This document shows positions 17,286-26,688 of a stretch of 64,000 nucleotides of DNA, in pieces; the stretch's first letter is position 1; every line of letters begins with the position of its first letter. A program made the translations under genes and the position numbers. Under the pieces are notes generated by a model. It made no database searches. It was not told the DNA's origin and saw nothing but the letters and a program-made list of their open reading frames with translations. Source of the stretch: Paenibacillus azoreducens (lineage in GTDB: Bacteria > Bacillota > Bacilli > Paenibacillales > Paenibacillaceae); NCBI RefSeq assembly GCF_021654775.1, contig NZ_AP025343.1:4059501-4123500 (forward strand), in the 5' to 3' direction.

Positions 17286-19094
17286 CTAGACGGATTCATC
17301 CTCCACCACGAAATTCAAGTGCCGTTCGTCCAGCAAAGCCGTACTTCCGAGGTCCGGCTGGTCAACCAGCGTAATGATCGCCTCTTCCGGCGTGCCGTGA
17401 AGCTCGAACAGGATAATTTCATTACGCCCTTTATGGAGCAATGGCCCAGGAATATACAAAGCTTGCTGCGGACCGGCCTCCCAATAACGACCTAGGTTAA
17501 ATCCATTCACCCAAGCGACGCCTTTTTTCCAGCCGTCAACTCTCAAGAACGTATCCCCGATTCTTTCCACATCGACATAACCCCGGTAAAACGCCGGACC
17601 TTGAACTTGCTCCCCGCCTTCGGTAAAACTCAACTCAGACAGGGAAGCAGGCTCCAGCGGAAGCGTTCTGATCGTCCATCCGTATTGGAACTGGTTATCG
17701 ACGCGCACGCCTTCCATGATTCCTTTCGGATCCCGGAGAAATGGTCCGTAGTTTACCCGGCCCATGTTTTCAACGAGAATGTCAAGTCTAGCACCCTCTT
17801 TCGACACTGAAATATCCAGTGGCTGCGGATTCCAGCGTTCCACCACGCCAAGCAGCTTTCCGTCCAAGAAAACCTGAGCCCGGTCGCGGACATCCTGAAT
17901 ATAAAGCTTTTGCCCCTTGCGCGGACCTTTAACCCAAGTTGAATACAGGATAAACCCGTAAGATTGTCCGAATTTCTCCATTGGTTGAATATAAGCCTGC
18001 TTTACCGGTGTCGACAATGTGTCCAGCTCATCAAACAACGGACTGCATTCCGACAAGGTCACCTGTCCATACGTACATTTGGAAATCGGATCAGGCAGGG
18101 AACATCCCGGTTTGATGCCATGTTTCTCGAACACTTCCCTTACGGCTTCATACTTGCTTGTTAAATCTCCCCATTCGGTCAGCATCGCATCATAATCATA
18201 GCTTGTCACCGTCGGTTCGTATTTTTCCGGATGATTCGCCCCGTTGTAGAACCCGAAGTTGGTACCGCCATGGAACATGTACATGTTGATTGAAGATCCT
18301 GCCTTCAGCATGTCATCCAGCACCTGGCCAACATCAGAAGCCTCCCGGACATGATGGGGTTCCATCCAATGATCGAACCAGCCATTCCAGTATTCCATAA
18401 CCATTAGCGGATCATGCTCTCTATGCTCCCGGAACTTGGCAAAGGATTCGGCAACGCGGGATCCGAAATTCACCGTCGCATGCACGCCGTCTATCGTACC
18501 GCCAATCAGCATTTCATCGGTTGGACCGTCGGAGGTAAAGAGCAGTACATCCACACCTCTTGCAACCAGACCATCGCGAAGATATTCAAGGTAAGAAGTG
18601 TCATTACCAAAACTTCCGTATTCATTTTCGACTTGAACAGCCAAAATCGGCCCGCCGTTGGTCGATAGCAGAGGAACCAGCTTAGGAATCAGCACATCAT
18701 AATACCGGTCCACCTTGGCTAAATAAGCCGGATCATAACACCGCAGGCCCATGTCGCTGTTCTGCAGCAGCCAGGCCGGAAGCCCGCCGAACTCCCATTC
18801 TGCGCAAATGTATGGGCTTGGCCTTACAATCACATAAAGTCCCATTTCATGCGCCAGTTGGATAAACGAAGCGACATCGGCCATGCCGTCAAACACAAAT
18901 TCGCCTTCCTTAGGTTCATGAAAGTTCCAGGGAATATAAGTCTCAACCGTATTAAAACCGCAGGCCTTCAGCTTTTGCAGACGATCTTTCCAATATTCCG
19001 GAACGACACGGAAATAATGAATCGCTCCCGACAGAATCCGGAAAGGCTGCCCGTCCAAAACATATTGTCCATCCTTGATTTCCAGCAAAGTCAT
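17286..19094 (-). CDS. Glycoside hydrolase family 35 beta-galactosidase
   Basis: 602 aa without a signal peptide, so cytoplasmic. It hydrolyses terminal beta-galactosides. The GH35 TIM barrel starts at FRILSGAIHYFRV; acid/base Glu158 lies in VQVENEYG and nucleophile Glu234 in MVMEYWNGWFDHW. The C-terminal beta domains carry the jelly-roll pattern ending RYWEAGPQQALYIPGPLLHKGRNEI. AGGAGTGAG precedes the ATG. It follows the CUT1 binding-protein gene, but a terminator lies between, so expression is by read-through or a weak promoter. It probably releases galactose from imported oligosaccharides. Confidence 0.95.
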   Translation of the reverse strand: MTLLEIKDGQYVLDGQPFRILSGAIHYFRVVPEYWKDRLQKLKACGFNTVETYIPWNFHEPKEGEFVFDGMADVASFIQLAHEMGLYVIVRPSPYICAEWEFGGLPAWLLQNSDMGLRCYDPAYLAKVDRYYDVLIPKLVPLLSTNGGPILAVQVENEYGSFGNDTSYLEYLRDGLVARGVDVLLFTSDGPTDEMLIGGTIDGVHATVNFGSRVAESFAKFREHREHDPLMVMEYWNGWFDHWMEPHHVREASDVGQVLDDMLKAGSSINMYMFHGGTNFGFYNGANHPEKYEPTVTSYDYDAMLTEWGDLTSKYEAVREVFEKHGIKPGCSLPDPISKCTYGQVTLSECSPLFDELDTLSTPVKQAYIQPMEKFGQSYGFILYSTWVKGPRKGQKLYIQDVRDRAQVFLDGKLLGVVERWNPQPLDISVSKEGARLDILVENMGRVNYGPFLRDPKGIMEGVRVDNQFQYGWTIRTLPLEPASLSELSFTEGGEQVQGPAFYRGYVDVERIGDTFLRVDGWKKGVAWVNGFNLGRYWEAGPQQALYIPGPLLHKGRNEIILFELHGTPEEAIITLVDQPDLGSTALLDERHLNFVVEDESV

Positions 19095-19126
19095 TTTAGC
19101 TCACTCCTGAGTATGTTGTGGTAAAG

Positions 19127-19169
19127 AAAAAAAGAGCTTTAAAGAGCCATGGCGGACTCTTCAAAGCTC
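19127..19169 (-). terminator. Terminator between the binding-protein gene and GH35
   Basis: GAGCTTTAAAGAG (19134-19146) pairs with CTCTTCAAAGCTC (19157-19169) with one mismatch, then T7 on the minus strand (19127-19133). Confidence 0.85.
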
Positions 19170-19198
19170 ATCAATTTCATATTGCTTTGTTTCTAGCC

Positions 19199-20578
19199 TT
19201 ACTTGGATTCTTTTTCGTTAATAATTTTCGTTGCTTCATCGACCATCCATTTTTGCACTTGATCGATCGGTTCGTTGCTAAGCATAAACTTACTGAAACC
19301 GTCATCAATGACTTTGGTAAGGTCCGAACCGCTAGTTGTAACCACTTTGGAAGCATCCAAATATTTGATATCTGGGCCAAACAGAGTATTTTTCAAAGAT
19401 TCCACATCATATTTATCCGTGTTTTTGCCGATCAAGCGGTCGAGCAATTTGTTTTGATCCGCTTTTTTCCAGCCGGAGAACTCTTGTCTTGCATCCGAGT
19501 CGTTTGTCGTCATAAAGCGCATCAGTTTAAATGCTTCTTCTTTATGTTTGGATGTTGCGCCCATTGCAAGCTGTCCGCCGCCTACAAAATATTTTCCGCC
19601 TTCGTAATCTTTAGGCAGAGCGTTTTGCGGAGGAAGAGGTACCGGTGCGAATGCTGTTTTGAAATCATGCGGGTACTGCTCGACATTGCCCGGATCCGGA
19701 ATCATGAAGCTTCCTGTAAGAAGCATTGCCGCGCTGCCGCTGAAGAATTCGCTTCGGTAGTTCAGCTTGGCCGCCAGCGTATCCGCATATGTTTTTGCCG
19801 ACTTGTCCACGGTCTCCATATCCTTGCGGAGTTGGAAGAAATATTTGTAGGTCGGGTCGGACAAGATCGTTGTTCCGTCATCATAGCGATACGGATCTTT
19901 CATGACAGTCTGTGCCGGAGCGTTCACGTATAGCTCCCAAGTGTGGAAATAGGTTCCGTACCGTTTGTCGGTACCTTCGCCTTTGGTCAGCTTCTTCGCG
20001 TACTCGCGGAAGTCATCCCAGGTCCAGCCGAACTTTGGTACAGCCAATCCGGCTTCATCCAGAGCATCTTTATTGAGCAGGATGAATTGATAGCCGGCCG
20101 TCATTTGCATGCCGTAATATTTGTCATCGACCTTAGGGTTGACATAATATTCATCTTCCGGCTTCAGGCCTTCTTTGTCGTAAAATTCATTCAATGGAGC
20201 AAATGCGCCTCTTGCTGCTCTTTCGACTACGCCACCTGCGCTTGGCAAGTTAACGACGTCGATGGCTTCACCCGAAGAAATCAAAAAGTCCAATTTTTTC
20301 ATCATTTCGACGGAATTACCCGGAACAAGCACGACATGCTCAACTTTGATGCCCGGGTTTTGCGCTTCGAACTCCTTCAGCATGGCATCTGTGTTTCCTT
20401 CTTGATCCGCATTATCCCAGTTGTAATACTTCAGGGTGATTTGGTCCCCTGATTTCCCTGCATCATCGCTTGACTTGCTTGCAGAATCGGAGTTGCCGCC
20501 GCATCCGCTCAGCACTGTGAACAAAGATAACAGCAGACACGTCGAAGCCAAGAAATTGCGTTTGCTTTTCTTTCTCAT
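19199..20578 (-). CDS. CUT1 sugar ABC transporter substrate-binding lipoprotein
   Basis: 459 aa; ATG at 20578 (MRKKSKRNF...) after TAGGGGGC. Lipobox VLSGC at about residue 26. Type I binding fold: LKYYNWDNADQEGNTDAMLKEFEAQNPGIKVE, GWTWDDFREYAKKLT, and EEAFKLMRFMTTN near the end. It binds an oligosaccharide and delivers it to the permeases at 20695 and 21548. It is transcribed from its own promoter with a GTCAAAAT-type direct repeat (20655-20684), separate from the permease promoter, which allows higher expression. The ligand is probably a galactose/fucose/uronic-acid-bearing glycan given the neighbouring hydrolases (inference). Confidence 0.9.
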   Translation of the reverse strand: MRKKSKRNFLASTCLLLSLFTVLSGCGGNSDSASKSSDDAGKSGDQITLKYYNWDNADQEGNTDAMLKEFEAQNPGIKVEHVVLVPGNSVEMMKKLDFLISSGEAIDVVNLPSAGGVVERAARGAFAPLNEFYDKEGLKPEDEYYVNPKVDDKYYGMQMTAGYQFILLNKDALDEAGLAVPKFGWTWDDFREYAKKLTKGEGTDKRYGTYFHTWELYVNAPAQTVMKDPYRYDDGTTILSDPTYKYFFQLRKDMETVDKSAKTYADTLAAKLNYRSEFFSGSAAMLLTGSFMIPDPGNVEQYPHDFKTAFAPVPLPPQNALPKDYEGGKYFVGGGQLAMGATSKHKEEAFKLMRFMTTNDSDARQEFSGWKKADQNKLLDRLIGKNTDKYDVESLKNTLFGPDIKYLDASKVVTTSGSDLTKVIDDGFSKFMLSNEPIDQVQKWMVDEATKIINEKESK

Positions 20579-20654
20579 TTTTCTGCCCCCTACATGGAAG
20601 TTGTCCTCGCTTGCAATCTCAGTATAATAATTGGGCACTGCTTGGACGTGCATA

Positions 20655-20684
20655 ATTTTGAGGTAAAAAGATAACTTTTTTGAC
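20655..20684 (-). promoter_or_regulatory. Candidate YesN operator, binding-protein gene
   Basis: Read on the minus strand: GTCAAAAA (20684-20677) and CTCAAAAT (20662-20655), start-to-start 22 bp. The -10-like TATACT (20626-20621) begins 36 nt after the start of the proximal copy, the same spacing as at three other units of the locus. Confidence 0.7.
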
Positions 20685-20694
20685 CTTTTGCGTC

Positions 20695-21531
20695 TTAGCC
20701 TTTTACGCCGCCAAGCGCAATACCGTTGATAACCTGTTTCTGCAGAACAACGAACACAATCAGCAGCGGAATTATGGCGGAAAGCGATGCCATCATCATA
20801 ATCGCGTCGTTGGTCGTATAGTCATCCCGGAACAGCGTCATGCCGAGCGGTATCGTATACAATTCCTTGGTTTGCAGGAAGATCAGCGGGTTTTGGTAGT
20901 CGTTCCAGGACCAAATGAATTTGATGATGGCTACGGTTGCCAGCACAGGCCGGCAGAGCGGAACGATGACCGAGAAAAACGTTCTTAAATGACCCGCGCC
21001 GTCGATTTTTGCCGCCTCAATAAATTCGTCGCTGATGCCAACCATGAATTGGCGCAGCAAAAAGGTGAAGTAGATCGAGAACATACTCATCAAAATCAAC
21101 GCGACATGGGTATCATATAGGCCCAACCAGCGGATCAGCATAAAGCGCGGAATGAGCGTAGCCTGATCCGGAATGATCATAAAAGCAAGCAGTGCCGTAA
21201 AGACGATGTTTCTCCCGCGGAATTTCAGCTTCGTGAACGAATATGCCGCCATCGTCGACACAAGCAATGTAACGAAAGTCACGATTATAGCGACTTTGAT
21301 GGAGTTCATGTATATATGTATAAAAGGTACTTTCCCCATCCAAACCGCTTTGAAATTGTACACCACATTGATGGATTTGGGAATCCACTCAATCGGGAAC
21401 CGCATGACGTCCTTTTCGAATTTAAAGGCTGACGACAGCATCCATATAAACGGAATCAAGAAGAAAATGGACAATACAGCCATTAAAATTGTAGTGATTA
21501 TTTTCGTGAAGTTTTTACGGATAAACAGCAT
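20695..21531 (-). CDS. CUT1 carbohydrate ABC transporter permease, MalG type
   Basis: 278 aa, six membrane segments; EAA loop EAAKIDGAGHLRTFFSVIVP and the typical C-terminal GIALGGVKG. It begins 16 nt after the partner permease stop, so they are translated from one mRNA. With 21548-22483 it forms the channel for the glycan imported by the binding protein at 19199. No ATPase gene is nearby; a shared MsmX-like ATPase is assumed. Confidence 0.92.
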   Translation of the reverse strand: MLFIRKNFTKIITTILMAVLSIFFLIPFIWMLSSAFKFEKDVMRFPIEWIPKSINVVYNFKAVWMGKVPFIHIYMNSIKVAIIVTFVTLLVSTMAAYSFTKLKFRGRNIVFTALLAFMIIPDQATLIPRFMLIRWLGLYDTHVALILMSMFSIYFTFLLRQFMVGISDEFIEAAKIDGAGHLRTFFSVIVPLCRPVLATVAIIKFIWSWNDYQNPLIFLQTKELYTIPLGMTLFRDDYTTNDAIMMMASLSAIIPLLIVFVVLQKQVINGIALGGVKG

Positions 21532-21547
21532 AATGTCATCTCCTCCC

Positions 21548-22483
21548 TTAAGAATCCTCTCTTCTCATTTTCCATGTTGCTGCCGTAATGATCCCGATAA
21601 TGGCAAACAACAACCAGGATATAGCGGATGCATAACCCATGTTATAGTTCACGAATCCTTCCTCGTAAATCCGGAACACGATTACCGTCGAAGAATTATC
21701 CGGTCCGCCTTCTGTCAGGTAGGAGATAATATCGAATACTTTAAATGAACCGATCAGCATCGTTATCAGCAAGAAAAAGGTCGTAGAGCGAAGCAAAGGA
21801 ACCGTGATTTTGAAAAATTTCGTCAACCCGGTCGCGCCGTCGATCTCCGCAGCTTCATAAAGCTCGCTTGAGATGTTCGTCAGACCGGCCAAATAAATGA
21901 TAATCGTATATCCGAGTCCTGCCCACGCGCTTATGATCGCGATCGCGATCAGAGACGTCTTCGGATCCACGAGCCATTTCGGCGGATTGGAAATTCCGAT
22001 GTCCATCAGGAACTGGTTAATCGGTCCAAGCGATGGATGGAATAATGCGCTCCATACGGCTGCAACCGCAATGATAGACGAAATATAAGGGATAAAAAAT
22101 ACGACTTTAAAATAATCCTTAAAAAATACTTTGTTGTGAATGATTACGGCCAGGACGAGTGCGATCGCAATTGGCACAGGCACTGTCAGCACCGTGTAGA
22201 GCAGGTTGTTTTTCAAGGCCTTCATAATCGTAGGATCCTGGAACATGTGAATGTAGTTTTCCAGTCCTGCGAATTTAATGCCCGACATCCCTGAAAGCAA
22301 ATTCCAGGAAGTAAAACTCAAATACAGAGAAAAGCCGAGCGCAAATACATTGAGCAGCAGCATCCCGACAATTTCCGGGGCGAGAAATAACCAGCCGACT
22401 AATGCTTCCTTGCGTTTCGGAGTCCAAAATTTTCGAGGATTTTGAAGCTTCTCCGTCGGGTAACTCGGTTTAGCAGCTTCCAC
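21548..22483 (-). CDS. CUT1 carbohydrate ABC transporter permease, MalF type
   Basis: 311 aa; GTG start at 22483 with GAGGTGAT 6 nt upstream. A charged cytoplasmic N-tail (about 30 residues, RKFWTPKRKEALVGWLFLAP) leads to six membrane segments; EAA loop EAAEIDGATGLTKFFKITVP. First gene of the permease pair. Its promoter carries the GTCAAAAT-type direct repeat (22551-22580) and a good -35/-10 pair (TTTGTG, 17 nt, TATGAT). Confidence 0.92.
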   Translation of the reverse strand: MEAAKPSYPTEKLQNPRKFWTPKRKEALVGWLFLAPEIVGMLLLNVFALGFSLYLSFTSWNLLSGMSGIKFAGLENYIHMFQDPTIMKALKNNLLYTVLTVPVPIAIALVLAVIIHNKVFFKDYFKVVFFIPYISSIIAVAAVWSALFHPSLGPINQFLMDIGISNPPKWLVDPKTSLIAIAIISAWAGLGYTIIIYLAGLTNISSELYEAAEIDGATGLTKFFKITVPLLRSTTFFLLITMLIGSFKVFDIISYLTEGGPDNSSTVIVFRIYEEGFVNYNMGYASAISWLLFAIIGIITAATWKMRREDS

Positions 22484-22516
22484 TTCGCATCACCTCAACA
22501 TGAATTAGTTGACTTA

Positions 22517-22580
22517 ATCATAAAGTAAACGAAGTTTCCACAAAGGACGGATTCTGACTTGATACGGGTAAAATTTTGAC
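22517..22580 (-). promoter_or_regulatory. Promoter and candidate YesN operator of the permease pair
   Basis: On the minus strand: GTCAAAAT (22580-22573) and GTCAGAAT (22558-22551), 22 bp apart; then -35 TTTGTG, a 17-nt spacer and -10 TATGAT (22522-22517), which begins 36 nt after the start of the proximal copy. The proximal site abuts the -35, as for AraC-type class II activators. Confidence 0.75.
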
Positions 22581-22600
22581 TTTTCTCTCCATAAAGTACG

Positions 22601-22882
22601 TGTTCAAAAAGGCCGGTTTTCAGCACCGAGAAGGTTGGATGAAGCTAAGGACTGAGGAGCGGAGCGTACGTAGTGGGTACGTGAGCACCGGAAGGCCTGG
22701 CTGAATTCAAGATTCGATGTCGTTCCAGCTTCCTGATTCACTTCGTGTTAGATATAGGATTTATAAGTTATCAGCTACGCTGATGAAATTCTATATCGCA
22801 AGAAAACCTACCTATGCATCGCGGTCGCTCATCCTTGAGTTACTTCGATTGGTTTTCTTATCAAAAGCGGACTTTTTGAACA
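22601..22882. repeat. 282-bp element with terminal inverted repeats and nested hairpins
   Basis: The ends TGTTCAAAAAGGCCGGTTTT (22601-22620) and AAAAGCGGACTTTTTGAACA (22863-22882) pair at 18 of 20 positions. Inside are CGTAC/GTACG, GATATAG/CTATATC enclosing ATCAGC/GCTGAT, and AAGAAAACC/GGTTTTCTT. It contains no convincing gene. It lies between the YesN stop and the permease promoter. It is either a MITE or a structured RNA; the sequence alone cannot decide. Confidence 0.7.
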
Positions 22883-22970
22883 TCCTCTTAAAGAAAACGG
22901 GACCGTTCCCCTCAATCCTCAGATCGGATCGGAAGAAACGGCCCCGCATCAAATAATTGCCAAAGGCAAT

Positions 22971-24569
22971 CTATCGGGCGTATTTGTTGACGGCATACTT
23001 TGTTTTATATTCACTTGGCGTCATGCCGATGTATTTCTTAAACACTTTGGAAAAATAAGTCCGATCCGAATACCCCAGCCCCATCGCAAGCGATTCGAGC
23101 GTCTGGCCCGAGGTTTTCATCATCTTCGCGGCGATGGTCATTTTGTATTGATGGACGTAATCCGTAAAATTGACGCCAGTCAAACGCTTAAAATAACGCG
23201 AAAAATAGCTGGAGTTCAGGTATAAATAACGCGCCATGTCAATGGACGTGATATTATCGGCTAAATGCTGATCGATAAACTGCTGGATCTGCTGCAATTT
23301 AGGCTCTTGTGCGGACGAGACGGCATTCCCTTGTTTATTTTGGGCAATAAAAACCAGCTGCCTTTCGGCAAGCTCAAGCACATCCTCCAAGGTTCTGGCT
23401 GCGGAAAGATAGCTGTATCTCGCTTCATCCGCTTTTCTTCCCGAAAACATCATAGCGACGCCGCGCAAAAAAAGAGTGACCTCTTGCACGAACTCATTTG
23501 GCTCAAACCGTTTCTCCCGGACTTTGGCGCCAATAGAAACTATCATATCGTGGATGCAATGGACGTCGTTTTTTAAGACCGCGCGTTCCAAGTCCGCTTT
23601 ATAGGCATCCAATGACCCATGAGGAAACGGCAGGAATACACGCTGCATATGAAGCTGCATATCCGCCACCTTCTGATCGTCGCCCTCGTAGAACCCATGT
23701 TTGTGATGAATGATTTGATGGTAGCAGTTTCCGACAGCCCGCAAATCCATTTTATCGTTGACCGTCACGATGTTCAGCTGCAATTTTAAAAATTGCGCTG
23801 TTCTTGACCGCAGCTCATCCATATATCTTTGAAAATACGGGCAGACATTATCCGCCAGATTCAGCCGGTAGTTGTATAACACGATCAGGTTGTCCTGATC
23901 CAGGAACGGAGTGATTCCTTCATACGCTGCCGAAAGCTCCACCGCGATATTGTAAATGGCATAAGTGATCAGTGACAAATTGTTCCGGACGTACAACGTT
24001 TCGTACGAAGAATAGTGGAGATTGACCACTCCCAGCATAAACCAAGGGTATCCCCAGGAAATGCCGATCCCTGCGGCATACTCTACCGTTGACTCGGGAT
24101 GCCCTCCGTCAATGACTCGCTGGATCAGACCCTGCTTGAATAGTTCTCTATTATAATGCGATGCTTTCTGCCCCATAGGGGCGGATTTCTTCTGCAAAAA
24201 GAGAATTGATTTATTTAAGCTTTGTTCCAGTTGGTCCGGCGTCAATTGATCTTTAAGCAAGTAGTCATCCGCATTCAGCTTAACCGCCTGTTGCGCGTAA
24301 TGAAAGTCTTCGTGGCAGGTCAAAAAGATAACGCGGATATCGGGCTTCATGCTGCGAAAAGCCGCCGCCAGCTCGATTCCGTTTTTCTGCGGCAATCCGA
24401 TATCCGTAATCACGATATCAGGCCATGTTTCTTTAAAAAGATGCAGCGCTTTGGCGCTGGAATAAGTCGTTCCAACAATGTTCAGCTGAAGCGCTTCCCA
24501 CTCGATCATTTGCTGCAGTACTTTAAGCATCGGGACATCATCATCAATCAGCATTACTTTATGCATCAC
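22971..24569 (-). CDS. YesN-like response regulator with AraC-type DNA-binding domain
   Basis: 532 aa. GTG at 24569 lies 8 nt after AGGAGG; an ATG 3 nt further in is the alternative. Receiver domain residues 1-120 with phospho-acceptor Asp56 (IVITDIGLP) and DD at 10-11; a long variable middle; C-terminal double helix-turn-helix (about 425-525) with the AraC signature LESLAMGLGYSDRTYFSKVFKKYIGMTPSEYK. It should be phosphorylated by the kinase encoded just upstream and activate the surrounding transporter and hydrolase genes. The shared direct repeats at four promoters are its likely binding sites (inference). Confidence 0.93.
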   Translation of the reverse strand: MMHKVMLIDDDVPMLKVLQQMIEWEALQLNIVGTTYSSAKALHLFKETWPDIVITDIGLPQKNGIELAAAFRSMKPDIRVIFLTCHEDFHYAQQAVKLNADDYLLKDQLTPDQLEQSLNKSILFLQKKSAPMGQKASHYNRELFKQGLIQRVIDGGHPESTVEYAAGIGISWGYPWFMLGVVNLHYSSYETLYVRNNLSLITYAIYNIAVELSAAYEGITPFLDQDNLIVLYNYRLNLADNVCPYFQRYMDELRSRTAQFLKLQLNIVTVNDKMDLRAVGNCYHQIIHHKHGFYEGDDQKVADMQLHMQRVFLPFPHGSLDAYKADLERAVLKNDVHCIHDMIVSIGAKVREKRFEPNEFVQEVTLFLRGVAMMFSGRKADEARYSYLSAARTLEDVLELAERQLVFIAQNKQGNAVSSAQEPKLQQIQQFIDQHLADNITSIDMARYLYLNSSYFSRYFKRLTGVNFTDYVHQYKMTIAAKMMKTSGQTLESLAMGLGYSDRTYFSKVFKKYIGMTPSEYKTKYAVNKYAR

Positions 24570-24671
24570 ATTGCATTCCTCCTTGCAAAACTAACCCCAC
24601 AAAGTGAACCGCGGCCTTCGAAGTTTATTCCGATTACTTTGCGGGGAGCCCCCTTATCATTAATAAATTCT

Positions 24672-26381
24672 TTATTGCAAAGAAAGCCTGGTCGAATGAA
24701 TTGGAATTTGAATCCGGGCCGTGATTCCGTTATGCATATTTGTACCCAGCGAAAGCGTGGCCTCGGGGCCGAATGAAAGCTTGAGCCTTTGAGCGATATT
24801 GATCAGTCCGACCCTTTGGTATGAAGGATCCGGTTCGCGATCGCAGTTCAGCAGAAGATCATTTAACCGGCACAGCTGTTCTTCCTCCATGCCTTCACCA
24901 TTATTTTCGATTTCGATCCGAATACAGTCGTCTTTCTTGTGGGCGGAAATCCAAACCTTCGCATCCGGGTGGTCCACGAATCCATGGACGATGGCGTTTT
25001 CAATTATGGGTTGGAGCATCAGTTTGGGAAGCTTCCAGGACTTCAAATCCGGTTCCAAATCGATTGTCAGCTGGACCGGAATTTCATTGCGGATCTTCAT
25101 AATATCGATATAATGCCGCATCAATTCGCATTCTTCCTGCAATGTCGCTGTTTCATTAAACTTCATGTAGGCGCGGAGCAAACTCATCAAGGAGTCGATA
25201 ATGCCGCTGTGAACATAATCCTTCTGCAAAATTAAACTGCATTTGATTGAATTCAGCGTATTGATCAGAAAATGGGGGCGGATTTGCATGAACAACGCCT
25301 CAAGTTCCATAACCCTTTTCTGTTCCTGCTCCCGCTCGATATCATGAATCAAGCCTTGAAGCTGGTCCAGCATCGTATTTAATGTACGGCTCAGTTCGGC
25401 GATATCATCCCGGCCCTTCACCTCAAGTCTCGCATCCAGATTGCCCATGCCGAATTGGCGAACGACCCGCTGCAGTTTTTGGATCGGCCTATGTAACCTT
25501 TTCGCAATAAACATCGAGGATATCGAGAAAATAATGAAAAACAGGATAACACCGCCGATCCCCATATAAAATGTTCTAGAAATTTTACCCGTAAAAGCCT
25601 CTTTGCTCGCTTCGTATACCAAAGTCCAATCGGTTTTGTCCAGCGTCATTTCCGAATGAAGGTTGGAGTGGGCATAGGCCGTGTTGGGCGGAGCAAGCTC
25701 CGTGCTTCCCGCAATCCTGCTGCCCTTGGCGTCAAAAAGAGCAACTTTGCCAAATTCGACCGGCTTCAGCAGTTTTTCAAAATAAGGCTCCGAGATGCCG
25801 ATCAAGAGAACCGATAAATATTCTTTTTCATGGTCGTCGTAAATGATTCTGGCGATGTAATATGTTCCTTCTTTTCCAGGTTCATCACGCATCATTCCCA
25901 ACCATTGCAGCGTTTCCGGCTGATTGAAATTGATTTTTTGATATAAAGCGTCCAAGCTTTTATGCATGGCTGACAGATCATCTTCGCCCGACGGAATAAT
26001 GAAGCGCTTTCGATTCACAAGATACATGCGCGTATTGTTATTTAACGGTTTGGTGGTAATCAGGGAAAAGACGCCTTTAATCTGCGTAAAATTCGTATAA
26101 TCATCGTATGTGCGCAGCCTGTCCGTATCCGCAAAGTTCTTCAAATAGGTTCTGAAGCTCGTATCGTTAACGATAAAATGGGAAGCAAACGTAACATCAT
26201 CGATCGTTTTTCCGATTTCATCAATCATGACATTCAAAAAGTTCTCATTTGTTAATTGAAGCTTTTCTACCATCGTTTCTTTAATCAAAACAAAAGAGAT
26301 CACCGATACGGTTATGATCGGAACAATGATGAACAATAGGAATGACAGCTGTATTCTCTTGTAGTAAGTCAATTTGAACAC
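24672..26381 (-). CDS. YesM-like sensor histidine kinase
   Basis: 569 aa, GTG start at 26381. Two membrane segments (about 11-33 and 272-292) enclose a ~240-residue extracellular sensor domain of the dCache type. HAMP domain about 293-345 (RLHRPIQKLQRVVRQFGMGNLDARLE); His_kinase domain with His370 in MQIRPHFLINTLNSIK; ATP-binding N box QPIIENAIVHG and the G-rich NNGEGM. The signal is probably an extracellular sugar or a liganded binding protein. It is paired with the 22971-24569 regulator 102 nt downstream. The ~100 nt upstream of it has no GTCAAAAT repeat, so the pair itself is not obviously autoregulated by that site. Confidence 0.93.
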   Translation of the reverse strand: MFKLTYYKRIQLSFLLFIIVPIITVSVISFVLIKETMVEKLQLTNENFLNVMIDEIGKTIDDVTFASHFIVNDTSFRTYLKNFADTDRLRTYDDYTNFTQIKGVFSLITTKPLNNNTRMYLVNRKRFIIPSGEDDLSAMHKSLDALYQKINFNQPETLQWLGMMRDEPGKEGTYYIARIIYDDHEKEYLSVLLIGISEPYFEKLLKPVEFGKVALFDAKGSRIAGSTELAPPNTAYAHSNLHSEMTLDKTDWTLVYEASKEAFTGKISRTFYMGIGGVILFFIIFSISSMFIAKRLHRPIQKLQRVVRQFGMGNLDARLEVKGRDDIAELSRTLNTMLDQLQGLIHDIEREQEQKRVMELEALFMQIRPHFLINTLNSIKCSLILQKDYVHSGIIDSLMSLLRAYMKFNETATLQEECELMRHYIDIMKIRNEIPVQLTIDLEPDLKSWKLPKLMLQPIIENAIVHGFVDHPDAKVWISAHKKDDCIRIEIENNGEGMEEEQLCRLNDLLLNCDREPDPSYQRVGLINIAQRLKLSFGPEATLSLGTNMHNGITARIQIPIHSTRLSLQ

Positions 26382-26478
26382 CCTAAGCTCAGCCTCTTTC
26401 TTGCTGTTATGATATTTATGCCTTCCTATCGTATATCGGCAGATCCTCTTTTGTCATTGACTTTATTCAAATAAATCC

Positions 26479-26687
26479 GTCTCAGAACTAAAAGAACCTT
26501 GCATTTTGCGAGGTGGTCGCTACGGTTACGGATCGTTCTTCCGATCGCTGTTGTCTCCAAATTTCTTGATTTTGTTTTTTATAGGTAGAAATTCGGAGAC
26601 AAAGGCGAACGCTACCGCTTCTTCAGATCGATTCCGTCCCCTCCGCTACTTTCGCTTTTTTTCAAGCACTAATCATGATGTTGAGCC
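26479..26687 (+). repeat. MITE-like dispersed repeat, copy B
   Basis: Closely similar to copy A (GCGAGGTGG-CGCTACGGTTACGGATCG, GGTAGAAATTCGGAGACAAA, GATTCCGTCCCCTCCGCT, CAAGCACTAATCATGATGTTGAGCC). It lacks about 45 bp that copy A has in the middle (the GCTTTCC hairpin). The left inverted end is degenerate, so that boundary is approximate. Confidence 0.7.
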
Positions 26688-26688
26688 G

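Noticed and set aside
22717..22956. Small gene inside the 282-bp element
   Set aside because: The frame crosses the hairpin stems and the terminal repeat, lacks a start site and looks like a chance frame.
24569..26381. GTCAAAAT operator before the YesM/YesN genes
   Set aside because: I looked for the repeat in the region upstream of the kinase start and did not find two copies at 22 bp; autoregulation through this site is not supported.
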